A stretch of 64,000 nucleotides of DNA from Lelliottia wanjuensis (GTDB lineage Bacteria > Pseudomonadota > Gammaproteobacteria > Enterobacterales > Enterobacteriaceae). The first letter of the stretch is position 1. The number at the start of each line of letters is the position of its first letter. Shown here piece after piece: positions 34,590-41,744 of the stretch. Where the stretch lies: contig NZ_JASSOT010000064.1 of assembly GCF_030238365.1 (NCBI RefSeq), positions 1-64,000 on the forward strand, read 5' to 3'. The notes under the pieces were generated by a model. The model was not told the DNA's origin. It ran no database searches and saw only the letters and a list, made by a program, of their open reading frames with translations. Both the position numbers and the translations under genes were made by a program.

Positions 34590-35531
34590 ATGGGCACAAA
34601 TTCAGTAGCTTTAAGCTCGGAGGATCCTCGTGTTTACCGATTCTTCCTTCGGTATATAAATAAAAATATAAGCAATAACGTCCCCGATAACATTGATGTT
34701 TTTTCTAACGGAACGAGAATGATGGGGCAATTTGTTGTTGATGTTCTTATGCAATGCCTATCACGAGATGTTAATGTTATACGCTCTAAAATTCATGAGA
34801 TGGAAAATGAGTGTCTTACAAGCATAATCCCAGAGTCACATTTTTTTTGGTTAAAGGACGCTCCCAGAGCCACATATTGGTTATGGTGGCAAATAGCTCA
34901 CTCTTGCTATGGTGATAATTTTCCTGAAAGTGTTCATCTGACATATAGCGCATTGGCTAATCGTTATAAATACATTTCAGATTCTCATTTACCTAAAAAT
35001 CATCAGGAGCGCTATGATCTACTAATCAGGAGTTTTGATGATGCTTGCTTTAACGCCGATAATACCATCCAATACCTGACCTTTTTAAATGTAGTACAAA
35101 ACCTGTGGAGAAAAAATAGGAATGAGCGTTTGAATGCAAAGTGGTTAAAACCTGATGATACTGAAGTATGTTGGTGGGCTTATGATAATTTAATAATAAA
35201 AATTAAGAGTAAATGCAGAAGTGAAGTTTTAGAAATACCAAAGCCATTAACGTCAGAAGAAGCATATAATTCTTTCTATGTCACTCTTGATTTATGTGAG
35301 CTGAATAAGATTGATATTAAAAATATTCTTGATAGTGTGAGTAAAACATGGGGTCAAAAAAAATATAGAAAGAGCATATCTCAGAAGCGTCTTGCTCAAA
35401 AATTGGATGATGAACATATGAAGATGCTTGAATATTTAGCAAGATATTATCAGCTAGACAATATTGGTGTTATTAAAATATTGATTTCAGATAGAATGAA
35501 AGGAATAACAACCGCTGAGAGAAATAGATAA
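34590..35531 (+). CDS. island protein of unknown function with possible C-terminal DNA-binding segment
   Basis: A 313-residue soluble protein I do not recognise. The N-terminal 200 residues are helical with many aromatic residues (FFWLKDAPRATYWLWWQIAHSCYG). The C-terminus SISQKRLAQKLDDEHMKMLEYLARYYQLDNIGVIKILISDRM looks like an HTH or ribbon-helix DNA-binding unit. It is preceded by the TTTACCTCA repeats and followed by a strong terminator, so it is a monocistronic gene. A replication initiator or autoregulated repressor would fit, but this is inference. Confidence 0.55.
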   Translation: MGTNSVALSSEDPRVYRFFLRYINKNISNNVPDNIDVFSNGTRMMGQFVVDVLMQCLSRDVNVIRSKIHEMENECLTSIIPESHFFWLKDAPRATYWLWWQIAHSCYGDNFPESVHLTYSALANRYKYISDSHLPKNHQERYDLLIRSFDDACFNADNTIQYLTFLNVVQNLWRKNRNERLNAKWLKPDDTEVCWWAYDNLIIKIKSKCRSEVLEIPKPLTSEEAYNSFYVTLDLCELNKIDIKNILDSVSKTWGQKKYRKSISQKRLAQKLDDEHMKMLEYLARYYQLDNIGVIKILISDRMKGITTAERNR

Positions 35532-35594
35532 ATTGAATATTAAATTATAAAAAATCTCAAACCTATATCATCCTAATGAATAATCAAACTACTT

Positions 35595-35625
35595 AGCCTT
35601 GTCGCAAATGCCACAAGGCTTTTTC
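35595..35625 (+). terminator. rho-independent terminator before the YfjQ-like gene
   Basis: AGCCTTGT (35595-35602) and ACAAGGCT (35613-35620) form an 8-bp stem with a 10-base loop, followed by TTTTTC. Confidence 0.85.
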
Positions 35626-35639
35626 ATTAAGGAATCCCT

Positions 35640-36461
35640 ATGACCCGTTTAGCATCCCGCTTTGGCAGAGTGAATCTTATTCGCCGTGAACGCCCTTTAA
35701 CTCATGAAGAGTTATTTACACATGTACCGAGTATCTTCAGTGAAGAAAAACATGAATCCCGCTCAGACAGATACACTTATATCCCCACCATTACCTTACT
35801 GGATAACCTTCAACGAGAAGGATTCCAGCCTTTCTTTGCCTGTCAGACCAAAGTGCGTGATTTAAGTAAACGTGAGCATACCAAACATATGCTTCGTTTA
35901 AGACGTGAAGGCCAGATAACGGGTAAACAGGTTCCTGAGATTATCCTGCTCAACTCCCATGATGGTTCAAGTTCGTATCAAATGTTGCCGGGGTTATTTC
36001 GTGCGGTTTGCCAGAATGGTTTGATCTGCGGAGAGTCATTTGGTGAGGTACGTGTACCGCATAAGGGTAACGTCATTGAAAAGGTGATTGAAGGGGCTTA
36101 TGAGGTATTGGGGATTTTCGATAAAGTCGAAGAAAAACGCGATGCCATGCAATCGTTATTGCTCCCTCCACCAGCACAACAGGCATTAGCTTCGGCAGCA
36201 CTCACTTATCGTTTTGGTGAGGAGCATAAGCCTGTCACTGAATCACAGTTATTATCTCCCCGTCGCTGGCAGGATGAAGATAATGATTTATGGACGACAT
36301 ACCAAAGGATTCAGGAGAATTTAATTAAAGGCGGCTTATCCGGTCGTTCAGTGCAGGGTAAACGCAATCGTACCCGAGCCGTTAAAGGTATTGATGGCGA
36401 TGTAAAACTCAACCGTGCTTTATGGGTTATGGCTGAAAGTATGCTGCAACTTGCTTCCTGA
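35640..36461 (+). CDS. yfjQ: DUF932 protein, YfjQ/YafZ family
   Basis: 273 residues, the same length as remembered E. coli YfjQ of prophage CP4-57 and nearly identical in segments such as CQTKVRDLSKREHTKHMLRL, LLNSHDGSSSYQMLPGLFRA and LNRALWVMAES. The family is related to phage proteins of unknown biochemistry and marks the conserved right-hand module of CP4-like islands. AAGGA precedes the ATG. First gene of the yfjQ-ardB-radC-like-DUF987-yeeU-cbtA series. Confidence 0.9.
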   Translation: MTRLASRFGRVNLIRRERPLTHEELFTHVPSIFSEEKHESRSDRYTYIPTITLLDNLQREGFQPFFACQTKVRDLSKREHTKHMLRLRREGQITGKQVPEIILLNSHDGSSSYQMLPGLFRAVCQNGLICGESFGEVRVPHKGNVIEKVIEGAYEVLGIFDKVEEKRDAMQSLLLPPPAQQALASAALTYRFGEEHKPVTESQLLSPRRWQDEDNDLWTTYQRIQENLIKGGLSGRSVQGKRNRTRAVKGIDGDVKLNRALWVMAESMLQLAS

Positions 36462-36578
36462 TGTTATTACTTTTCCTGTTATCTCTCAGTTCAGACATTT
36501 TTTCTCATAAAACATCATAAGTCCTGTCCCTGCGGTGGCGGGGCTTATGGGTATATCTATTGCGTAAGGAATTTAATC

Positions 36579-37061
36579 ATGACCAATACCATGAGTATGG
36601 CGGCTGCATGCCATACCGATGCTTCACCCGTAACCGCTATTCCATCATCCGGCGATTTAACCATTATCGCGACCCAAATTCCCGATGAACAGCGGGTCAG
36701 TTTCTGGCCCCGTCATTTTGGCAATGTCCGCCAGTGGGTGTTTATCGAACCACAGGTATTTTCATGGCTGGATTTATGGAGCACGGACTATCAGGGCGGT
36801 GTATGGGAGTTTCATTCTCTTTCTAATGGTGGGGCGTTTCTTACGCCACCCGAAAGCGACAACTATGTTTTGTTTAATGAAGGGAATGGTAATGAAGCGA
36901 CACTGACTACCGAAGCAACCGGGATTGCCGTTTGCTTAATGGCCTGGAGTCACCATGCATGTAGAACGCACTGTGAAGCCATGAGCGAGCATTATTATCG
37001 TCTGCGTGATTACGCACTGGCACATCCCGAATGCCGCGCCATTATGCGTCTTATCGACTGA
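36579..37061 (+). CDS. ArdB/YfjX-type antirestriction protein
   Basis: 160 residues of the ArdB/KlcA family (YfjX/YafX in E. coli): ERVSFWPRHFGNVRQWVFIEPQ-like opening, WEFHSLSNGGAF, and SHHACRTHCEAMSEHYYRLRDYALAHPEC. The family protects incoming DNA from type I restriction enzymes without mimicking DNA charge. Placed 117 bp after yfjQ and 13 bp before the RadC-like gene. Confidence 0.88.
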   Translation: MTNTMSMAAACHTDASPVTAIPSSGDLTIIATQIPDEQRVSFWPRHFGNVRQWVFIEPQVFSWLDLWSTDYQGGVWEFHSLSNGGAFLTPPESDNYVLFNEGNGNEATLTTEATGIAVCLMAWSHHACRTHCEAMSEHYYRLRDYALAHPECRAIMRLID

Positions 37062-37074
37062 GAGGCTGATGATT

Positions 37075-37554
37075 ATGTCTGACACGCTTTTATTACCGCC
37101 TCCCGGATTAACGCTTACAGCGCAACGCATTATTAAACGTGCATTAAATCATCTGGAGAAATACCTGCAAGAACCCGGAGTGACACTCACCAGCGCCACA
37201 GCAATGCGTGACTGGTTGCGGCTGAAATTAGCCGGGCAGGAGCGTGAAATCTTTATGGTTCTTCATCTTGATAATCAGCACCGGCTGATAGATTACGAAA
37301 CTGTTTTTCTCGGCTCTATCAACCATATCGAAATACAACCTCGTGAGATTGTTAAATCTGCACTTCGCCAAAACGCTGCTGCTGTGATACTGGTCCACAA
37401 TCACCCTTCAGGCCATGCTGAACCCAGCAAAGCCGATAAACTCATCACGAAACAACTGGAGCAGGCTCTTTTACTGGTAGGAATTCGTACCCTGGATCAT
37501 CTGGTGGTGGGCCATACCGATATTGTCTCTTTTGCAGAACGTGGCTGGTTGTGA
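37075..37554 (+). CDS. RadC-like JAB-domain protein (YeeS/YfjY type)
   Basis: About 160 residues with the JAMM/MPN metal motif HNHPSGHAEPSKAD near residue 106. The surrounding sequence (REIFMVLHLDNQHRLIDYETVFLG, EIVKSALRQNAAAVILVHN) is that of the UPF0758/RadC family. The start at 37075 follows AGAGG by 9 bases, and an ATG six bases earlier is possible. In CP4-like islands this gene follows the antirestriction gene. A DNA-repair role has been questioned for the family, and its function is unresolved. Confidence 0.88.
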   Translation: MSDTLLLPPPGLTLTAQRIIKRALNHLEKYLQEPGVTLTSATAMRDWLRLKLAGQEREIFMVLHLDNQHRLIDYETVFLGSINHIEIQPREIVKSALRQNAAAVILVHNHPSGHAEPSKADKLITKQLEQALLLVGIRTLDHLVVGHTDIVSFAERGWL

Positions 37555-37562
37555 GGAGCTGA

Positions 37563-37784
37563 ATGAAGATCATCAGTAAACGTCAGGCAATGCACATTTA
37601 TCGCCAACATCCTGATGCAAGGCTATTTGCTTTCTGTAAAGGCCATTATCAATGGCATGGCAGCGTCTGCCATTACTACGGTCGTGAAGTTCAGGATATT
37701 GCCGGTGTGCTCGCTGTCTTTGTTGAACGCCGTCAGGATCGTTCTGGTCCTTATGCATCGTTACGCTGTGTGACACTCAATTAA
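37563..37784 (+). CDS. DUF987 protein, YeeT family
   Basis: 73 residues, the exact YeeT size. It matches that family through MKIISKRQAMHIYRQHPDARLF, YQWHGSVCHYYGR and VLAVFVERRQDR. It begins 8 bases after the RadC-like stop and precedes the antitoxin gene. Function unknown. It always lies between radC-like and yeeU-like genes. Confidence 0.87.
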   Translation: MKIISKRQAMHIYRQHPDARLFAFCKGHYQWHGSVCHYYGREVQDIAGVLAVFVERRQDRSGPYASLRCVTLN

Positions 37785-37815
37785 ATCAATTCTGTTTTCT
37801 CTCTGGAGTTTATCA

Positions 37816-38148
37816 ATGCAAGAAAACAATATATCCCCAGCTCAGGTATGGGGCTTAAGACACGATATTACCCCATCATTGGGGGCACGGCTGGTACAGG
37901 AAGGTTGTCGGCTTCATTATCTGGCTGACAGATCGAATATTCAGGGAGCGTTCACGACAGAGCAGGCAGTTTCGCTTGAACGTCAATTTCCACTGTTTAT
38001 CGAATACCTTGAATCGTTGTTACGTATAGGTGAACTGAAACCAGCGCGACAGCATCAGGTGAGCGTCAGTTTCGGTGGCTTTACCTGTGACGCTGATACT
38101 CGAGCCAGTTGTGGCTATGTTTATGTAACGATCTATCCCACGAAGTAA
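37816..38148 (+). CDS. type IV antitoxin, YeeU/CbeA family
   Basis: 110 residues: WGLRHDITPSLGARLVQEGCRLHYLADRSNIQGAF and the C-terminal SFGGFTCDADTRASCGYVYVTIYP are diagnostic of YeeU/YagB/YfjZ. These antitoxins counter their toxin by stabilising its targets MreB and FtsZ and do not bind the toxin itself. It is upstream of the toxin gene with 66 bp between. Confidence 0.9.
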   Translation: MQENNISPAQVWGLRHDITPSLGARLVQEGCRLHYLADRSNIQGAFTTEQAVSLERQFPLFIEYLESLLRIGELKPARQHQVSVSFGGFTCDADTRASCGYVYVTIYPTK

Positions 38149-38214
38149 GCCAAACACGTTATTGATTCATCTCTGATTTTTATCGCATTTATTCACTTCA
38201 AACAGGAAATTCCG

Positions 38215-38553
38215 ATGCAACTGCAATCCATACCGCACACAGCGGCGATCTCCCCACGTCTGTCACCTGTTCAGGTCTGGCAGACACTGCTCACTTATTT
38301 GTTAAAACAGCATTACGGCTTAACACTGCAAGATACACCTTTCCATGATGATGATGTTATCCAGCATCATATCAACGCAGGCATTCTGCTGTGTGATGCC
38401 GTCAACTTTATCGTCGAGAAATATGAACTGGTGCGCACTGACCGTTCTGACTGCGCTTACATGGAACGTTCACCCTATCTGCGGGCTGTTGATATTTTGC
38501 GAGCGCGACAGGCCACCGGGTTACTACGCCACAGCAAGCGGGTCTATCAATAA
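38215..38553 (+). CDS. type IV toxin, YeeV/CbtA/YpjF family
   Basis: 112 residues. [48 protein letters not shown] and [17 protein letters not shown] match CbtA-type toxins, which inhibit polymerisation of the cytoskeletal proteins FtsZ and MreB. Complete, with no disruption. Pairs with the upstream YeeU-like antitoxin. Confidence 0.9.
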   Translation: MQLQSIPHTAAISPRLSPVQVWQTLLTYLLKQHYGLTLQDTPFHDDDVIQHHINAGILLCDAVNFIVEKYELVRTDRSDCAYMERSPYLRAVDILRARQATGLLRHSKRVYQ

Positions 38554-38669
38554 GCAGATTTGCGAAGCGTCTTCTGGATTTACCTTCCGATCTTTAAGCC
38601 ACCTTATTCATTGTGCATATTGCGCCTGCCACTGATGGTGGGCGCTTATGCTTTTATGGAGAACAGACC

Positions 38670-39509
38670 ATGCAACACGAACCTGAAATTCTCAGCTCCA
38701 CACAACACGATGTTATCTGCTCCACCAGCATTGAGCGCATCGTTACCGGTCGTAATGCCGCACTCCAGCAGATTGAAGGTGTAATAAACCAGATCGTTGA
38801 GATCTCACGCCTGACGCAAAGTATCAGTGGTAAAACCGCCTTAGACTGGGCCATGAAGCAGGATTTTCGCTGTGGCTGCTGGCTTATGGAGAAGGCAGAA
38901 ACTGCGATGAAATCCATTACCTGCAATCTTGATCGTAGCATCTGGCGTGACTTGATGAAAAAATCGGGAATGCTTTCGCTAATGGACGCCCAGGCACGTG
39001 ACCAGTGGGACAGAAACCTTGAGGGGGACAATATTCCTGAAATCAGCGAAGCAAATATTCTCAGCACCTTTGAGCAACTACATCAGAGCAAAGGTGAAGT
39101 ATTCGAGCGCGGCGTGATTAATGTGTTCAGGCACCTGAGCTGGGATTATAAAAGCAATTCACCTTGCTCGTTCGGGCGAAAAATCATTATCAACAATATG
39201 GTTAAGCACGATAAATGGGGCTATGGGCTAGCGTGGGGATGGAGACGAGATCAGTTAGTGGACCTTGACAGGATGCTGCATCTGCTGGATGGCAAGCCTG
39301 TGCCCGATAGTCGGACAGACATTGCTTATCGACTTTCGGGCCACATTCAACAGGAGCCACACAGCCAGACCTTTGACGATACCTACGTTTCTATTCGCTA
39401 CTTTCAGAAGGGCTCGGCGCATGTGACGTTTAAGCGACTCGACCTGATGGAACAGATGAACGACATTATCGCTAAACACTATCCGGGAATGCTGGCTAAG
39501 CCACGCTAA
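38670..39509 (+). CDS. DUF4942 protein of CP4-like islands
   Basis: 279 residues. The family hallmarks are a central LDRSIWRDLMKKSGMLSLMDAQARDQW, a VFERGVINVFRHLSWDYKSNSPCSFGRKIIINNMV segment and a RLSGHIQQE...DDTYVSIRYFQKGSAHVTFKRLDLMEQMN end. It typically follows the yeeU/cbtA pair. Biochemical function is unknown. GGAG lies 8 bases before the ATG at 38670. A longer frame to 38613 is not supported. Last gene before the right attachment site. Confidence 0.85.
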   Translation: MQHEPEILSSTQHDVICSTSIERIVTGRNAALQQIEGVINQIVEISRLTQSISGKTALDWAMKQDFRCGCWLMEKAETAMKSITCNLDRSIWRDLMKKSGMLSLMDAQARDQWDRNLEGDNIPEISEANILSTFEQLHQSKGEVFERGVINVFRHLSWDYKSNSPCSFGRKIIINNMVKHDKWGYGLAWGWRRDQLVDLDRMLHLLDGKPVPDSRTDIAYRLSGHIQQEPHSQTFDDTYVSIRYFQKGSAHVTFKRLDLMEQMNDIIAKHYPGMLAKPR

Positions 39510-39531
39510 TGTTGATCGGCGTTGAGCAATT

Positions 39532-39553
39532 TTACTTACACCAGCCGTTACAT
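39532..39553 (+). repeat. 22-bp direct repeat, island right end
   Basis: Identical to 18151-18172, same orientation. It lies 58 bp left of the right tRNA fragment. See the left copy for interpretation as a recombinase arm site. Confidence 0.7.
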
Positions 39554-39611
39554 GAATTTTTGTTCTGTGTGATTACTGCTGAAGGGATTTGCGTAACTCA
39601 TTGATTTTAAA

Positions 39612-39656
39612 TGGTACGCCCTACAGGATTCGAACCTGTGACCTACGGCTTAGAAG
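39612..39656 (-). repeat. island/prophage junction: second 3' half of tRNA-Arg(UCU)
   Basis: Minus-strand sequence is anticodon loop CTTCTAA, stem GCCGT, T-arm ACAGG-TTCGAAT-CCTGT, acceptor AGGGCGT, ACCA. The 5' half is absent to its right, so no intact tRNA is rebuilt here. It differs from the left copy at four bases that form two compensated T-stem pairs. The 387 bp to the next plus-strand gene contain only a short possible ORF. Confidence 0.85.
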
Positions 39657-39837
39657 AACGTAGAGTGTTATTTAACTGACTGTAATAGCATATGTTTATT
39701 CGCGCTCGCGCCGGATTTGTGTCATTACGTGTCGTTGCAATACATCACCATCCTTCACGGCGCAGCAATGCATGCCACAATCATGACACAGAGAGCGCAA
39801 AGCCATGCATCAGTGCAACGCTTTGCATTCTCCCCCA

Positions 39838-39957
39838 TCACATCACCGGGCAGTCGTCGAACTCACCTGCCCGTGCAATCTCAAACAAAGAACTTTGCGT
39901 AGCTCCTTCCAGTTTCGCCACGTTCCGATTTACCACGCCCATCGCATCCGACATCAT
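39838..39957 (-). CDS. small ORF near the attachment site, uncertain
   Basis: 39 codons reading MMSDAMGVVNRNVAKLEGAT... ending GEFDDCPVM. The composition looks protein-like and GGCAGGGGC precedes the ATG, but no family is recognised. It may be the remnant of a longer phage gene truncated at the attachment site. Confidence 0.3.
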   Translation of the reverse strand: MMSDAMGVVNRNVAKLEGATQSSLFEIARAGEFDDCPVM

Positions 39958-40042
39958 GCCCCTGCCATAATCAAATATTTTACGGTGCGCACCAATTTTT
40001 CTCCCTGCCCTATACTTTCAGTCTTACTGGCTGGAGGTTTCT

Positions 40043-40711
40043 ATGTGTGGACGCTTTTCACAATCAATGACCCGCGATGACTATCTGGCTCTGTTGGCTG
40101 ATGAAGCCGATCGCGACATTCCATATGACCCTGAACCAATCGGGCGTTTCAACGTAGCACCAGGCACAAAGGTTTTACTGCTGAGCGAACGCGACGAGCA
40201 GCTGCATCTAGATCCGGTTTTCTGGGGTTATGCGCCGGGATGGTGGGATAAACCGCCACTGATTAACGCGCGCGTAGAGACTGCAGCCAGCAGCAGGATG
40301 TTCAAACCTCTATGGCAGCATGGCCGGGCAATTTGCTTCGCTGACGGCTGGTTCGAATGGAAGAATGAAGGCGACAAGAAACAGCCCTACTTCATCCACC
40401 GCGCCGACGGTCAGCCGATATTCATGGCAGCGATTGGCAGCACGCCATTCGAACGCGGGGATGACGCAGAAGGTTTCCTGATTGTTACGGCTGCAGCCGA
40501 TAAAGGGCTGGTCGATATTCACGACCGGCGGCCACTGGTGCTGTCACCTGAAGCCGCCAGAGAATGGATGAGGCAGGATATTGGCGGGAAAGAAGCTGAG
40601 GAGATAGTCGCTGATGGTGTCGCGCCCGCTGACAAGTTTATATGGCACGCTGTGACGCGCGCCGTGGGCAATGTGAAGAACCAAGGTCCGGAGATGATTG
40701 CAGAGGTATAA
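40043..40711 (+). CDS. YedK-like SRAP (HMCES) protein
   Basis: 222 residues of the SOS-response-associated peptidase family. The catalytic Cys2 (MCGRFSQ), RFNVAPGTKV, WGYAPGWW, NARVETAASSRMF, FADGWFEWK (with the active-site Glu) and DIHDRRPLVL (His) are all present. SRAP proteins crosslink to abasic sites in single-stranded DNA and protect them. GGAGG precedes the ATG and TATACT (40011-40016) may be its -10. It converges on the SOS-controlled pair and fits a DNA-damage cargo at the prophage end. Confidence 0.9.
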   Translation: MCGRFSQSMTRDDYLALLADEADRDIPYDPEPIGRFNVAPGTKVLLLSERDEQLHLDPVFWGYAPGWWDKPPLINARVETAASSRMFKPLWQHGRAICFADGWFEWKNEGDKKQPYFIHRADGQPIFMAAIGSTPFERGDDAEGFLIVTAAADKGLVDIHDRRPLVLSPEAAREWMRQDIGGKEAEEIVADGVAPADKFIWHAVTRAVGNVKNQGPEMIAEV

Positions 40712-41029
40712 TCAAACCGCTACGTCATCTTCCTTAATCCGGTTGATAGTGTGGGTCAGCACGCCGTGGACGACGACATCATCCAGAGCCTCTCCTTCTA
40801 TAGCCTCACCGTCTTCTGTTATCAAAGCGCCGCCCATCAGCTTCACGAAGTGATTGCGCCCGTCATACGTCGCCAGGACAACACCATCCGGTTCTGGTTT
40901 CAGCGATGTGTTGATCACCGCCCATCCGGAATCTGTTTCGATTAATCTGCAGTTCATGTCGACTTCACAGATTTTGTTGAGTGTCAGCCGATCCTCTTCG
41001 TAATCGGTGGCAGGTGAAGGAAATCCCAT
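40712..41029 (-). CDS. UmuD'-like protein lacking the catalytic serine region
   Basis: A 105-residue S24/UmuD relative that starts MGFPSPATDYEEDRLTLNKIC, exactly where UmuD begins after self-cleavage (UmuD'). The segment that would contain the GDSM nucleophile is missing, while the region around the second catalytic residue is similar (GRNHFVKLM; compare UmuD EFTVKKL). The rest retains the beta-rich fold (DGVVLATYDG, LDDVVVHGVLTHTINRI). It is translated by TAATG coupling after the upstream gene, with GGAGG well placed. Likely a UmuD'-like partner or decoy, comparable to phage P1 HumD. Confidence 0.7.
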   Translation of the reverse strand: MGFPSPATDYEEDRLTLNKICEVDMNCRLIETDSGWAVINTSLKPEPDGVVLATYDGRNHFVKLMGGALITEDGEAIEGEALDDVVVHGVLTHTINRIKEDDVAV

Positions 41030-41268
41030 TAGTAGACCCTCCCCATGTTGCGGAGTATCCAGTATCGGTTCTCGCTGAAGTCCGGCGTCTTATCGCAGAA
41101 GTCGGTCTGGTTTCGCTCAATCCACTGGTTCGCTTCCGCTTGGCTGAAGTGCCAGTTGGCATTTCTCAGCTCACGGACGAAGTCGTCTGTATGCAGGTAG
41201 CGATAGCCCTTCTGGCTAAGTTGCACGGCAGAGACGAACGCTGCGTTGATGTCTGGTTTGCGAGGCAT
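41029..41268 (-). CDS. small prophage protein of unknown function, SOS-regulated
   Basis: 79 residues (MPRKPDINAAFVSAVQLSQKG... NRYWILRNMGRVY), soluble and helical, with one conserved-looking FSQAEANQWIERNQTDF segment. I do not recognise the family, though it pairs with the UmuD'-like gene in one operon (stop and start overlap by one base). A perfect SOS box lies 20 bp upstream of its start, so DNA damage should induce it. Confidence 0.65.
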   Translation of the reverse strand: MPRKPDINAAFVSAVQLSQKGYRYLHTDDFVRELRNANWHFSQAEANQWIERNQTDFCDKTPDFSENRYWILRNMGRVY

Positions 41269-41287
41269 GCTCCCATCCGATTAATAA

Positions 41288-41303
41288 CTGTATGCATATA
41301 CAG
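41288..41303. promoter_or_regulatory. LexA-binding SOS box
   Basis: CTGTATGCATATACAG matches the CTGT-N8-ACAG consensus perfectly, with flanking A and T giving ACTG...CAGT. It lies 20 bp upstream of the minus-strand ATG at 41268 and 79 bp upstream of the plus-strand gtrA start, so it primarily governs the UmuD'-like operon. Confidence 0.88.
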
Positions 41304-41381
41304 TATCGTTAATGTTGAGGGTCGATCAAGTGGTTGTCTGGTGCTACACTTCAGACCTTTCCGAATTCACTGATTTCTATA

Positions 41382-41744
41382 ATGTTAAAGTTATTTGCCA
41401 AGTACACATCGATAGGCATTATCAACACGCTCATTCACTGGGTTGTGTTTGCTATCTGTATTTATGCTTTCCACAGCAGCCAGGCGCTGGCTAACTTCGC
41501 CGGGTTCGTTTTTGCAGTCAGTTTCAGTTTCTTCGCCAATGCAAGATTCACCTTCAAAGCACAAACCACGACCATGCGCTACATGCTGTATGTTGGCTTC
41601 ATGGGTTCATTGAGTGCGGCAGTTGGCTGGGCAGCCGATAAGTCTGGGATGGCTCCAATCGTAACTCTTATACTCTTCTCCGCGATTAGCCTGGTATGCG
41701 GATTCATTTACTCAAAATACATCGTCTTCAGGGATGCAAAATGA
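41382..41744 (+). CDS. gtrA: GtrA-type bactoprenol-glucose flippase
   Basis: 120 residues with four membrane helices: [44 protein letters not shown], the [16 protein letters not shown] helix and a final [18 protein letters not shown]. This is the GtrA signature. It flips undecaprenyl-phosphate-glucose to the periplasm during O-antigen modification. The start at 41382 is preferred over 41334. Its stop overlaps the gtrB start (ATGA). Confidence 0.92.
   Translation: MLKLFAKYTSIGIINTLIHWVVFAICIYAFHSSQALANFAGFVFAVSFSFFANARFTFKAQTTTMRYMLYVGFMGSLSAAVGWAADKSGMAPIVTLILFSAISLVCGFIYSKYIVFRDAK

Larger units (their letters stand above)
17977..39656. mobile_element. P4/CP4-like integrative genomic island
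   Basis: The island is bounded by two 45-bp copies of a tRNA-Arg(UCU)-type 3' half (17977-18021 and 39612-39656), with a P4-type integrase at the left end. The right third carries the CP4-family module (zinc ribbon, alpA remnant, Gp2-type protein, YfjQ-, ArdB-, RadC-like, DUF987, YeeU/CbtA, DUF4942). Between are AT-rich exported-protein genes, an Hcp cassette and a five-gene GTPase operon. Base composition is clearly lower in GC than the left flank. No conjugation or capsid genes are visible, so any transfer would depend on a helper. Confidence 0.88.

Noticed and set aside
35640..38553. yfjQ to cbtA block as a novel defence system
   Set aside because: Every gene matches the well-known CP4-44/CP4-57 right-end module (antirestriction plus YeeU/CbtA), so it is conventional.
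18151..39553. The 22-bp direct repeats as the crossover sites of the island
   Set aside because: They lie inside the tRNA-fragment repeats at both ends, and tyrosine integrases of this type recombine at tRNA 3' ends, so the tRNA fragments are the better crossover sites.
41304..41381. Dam/OxyR phase-variation region upstream of gtrA
   Set aside because: Phase-variable gtr operons have several spaced GATC sites, but only one GATC is present here.
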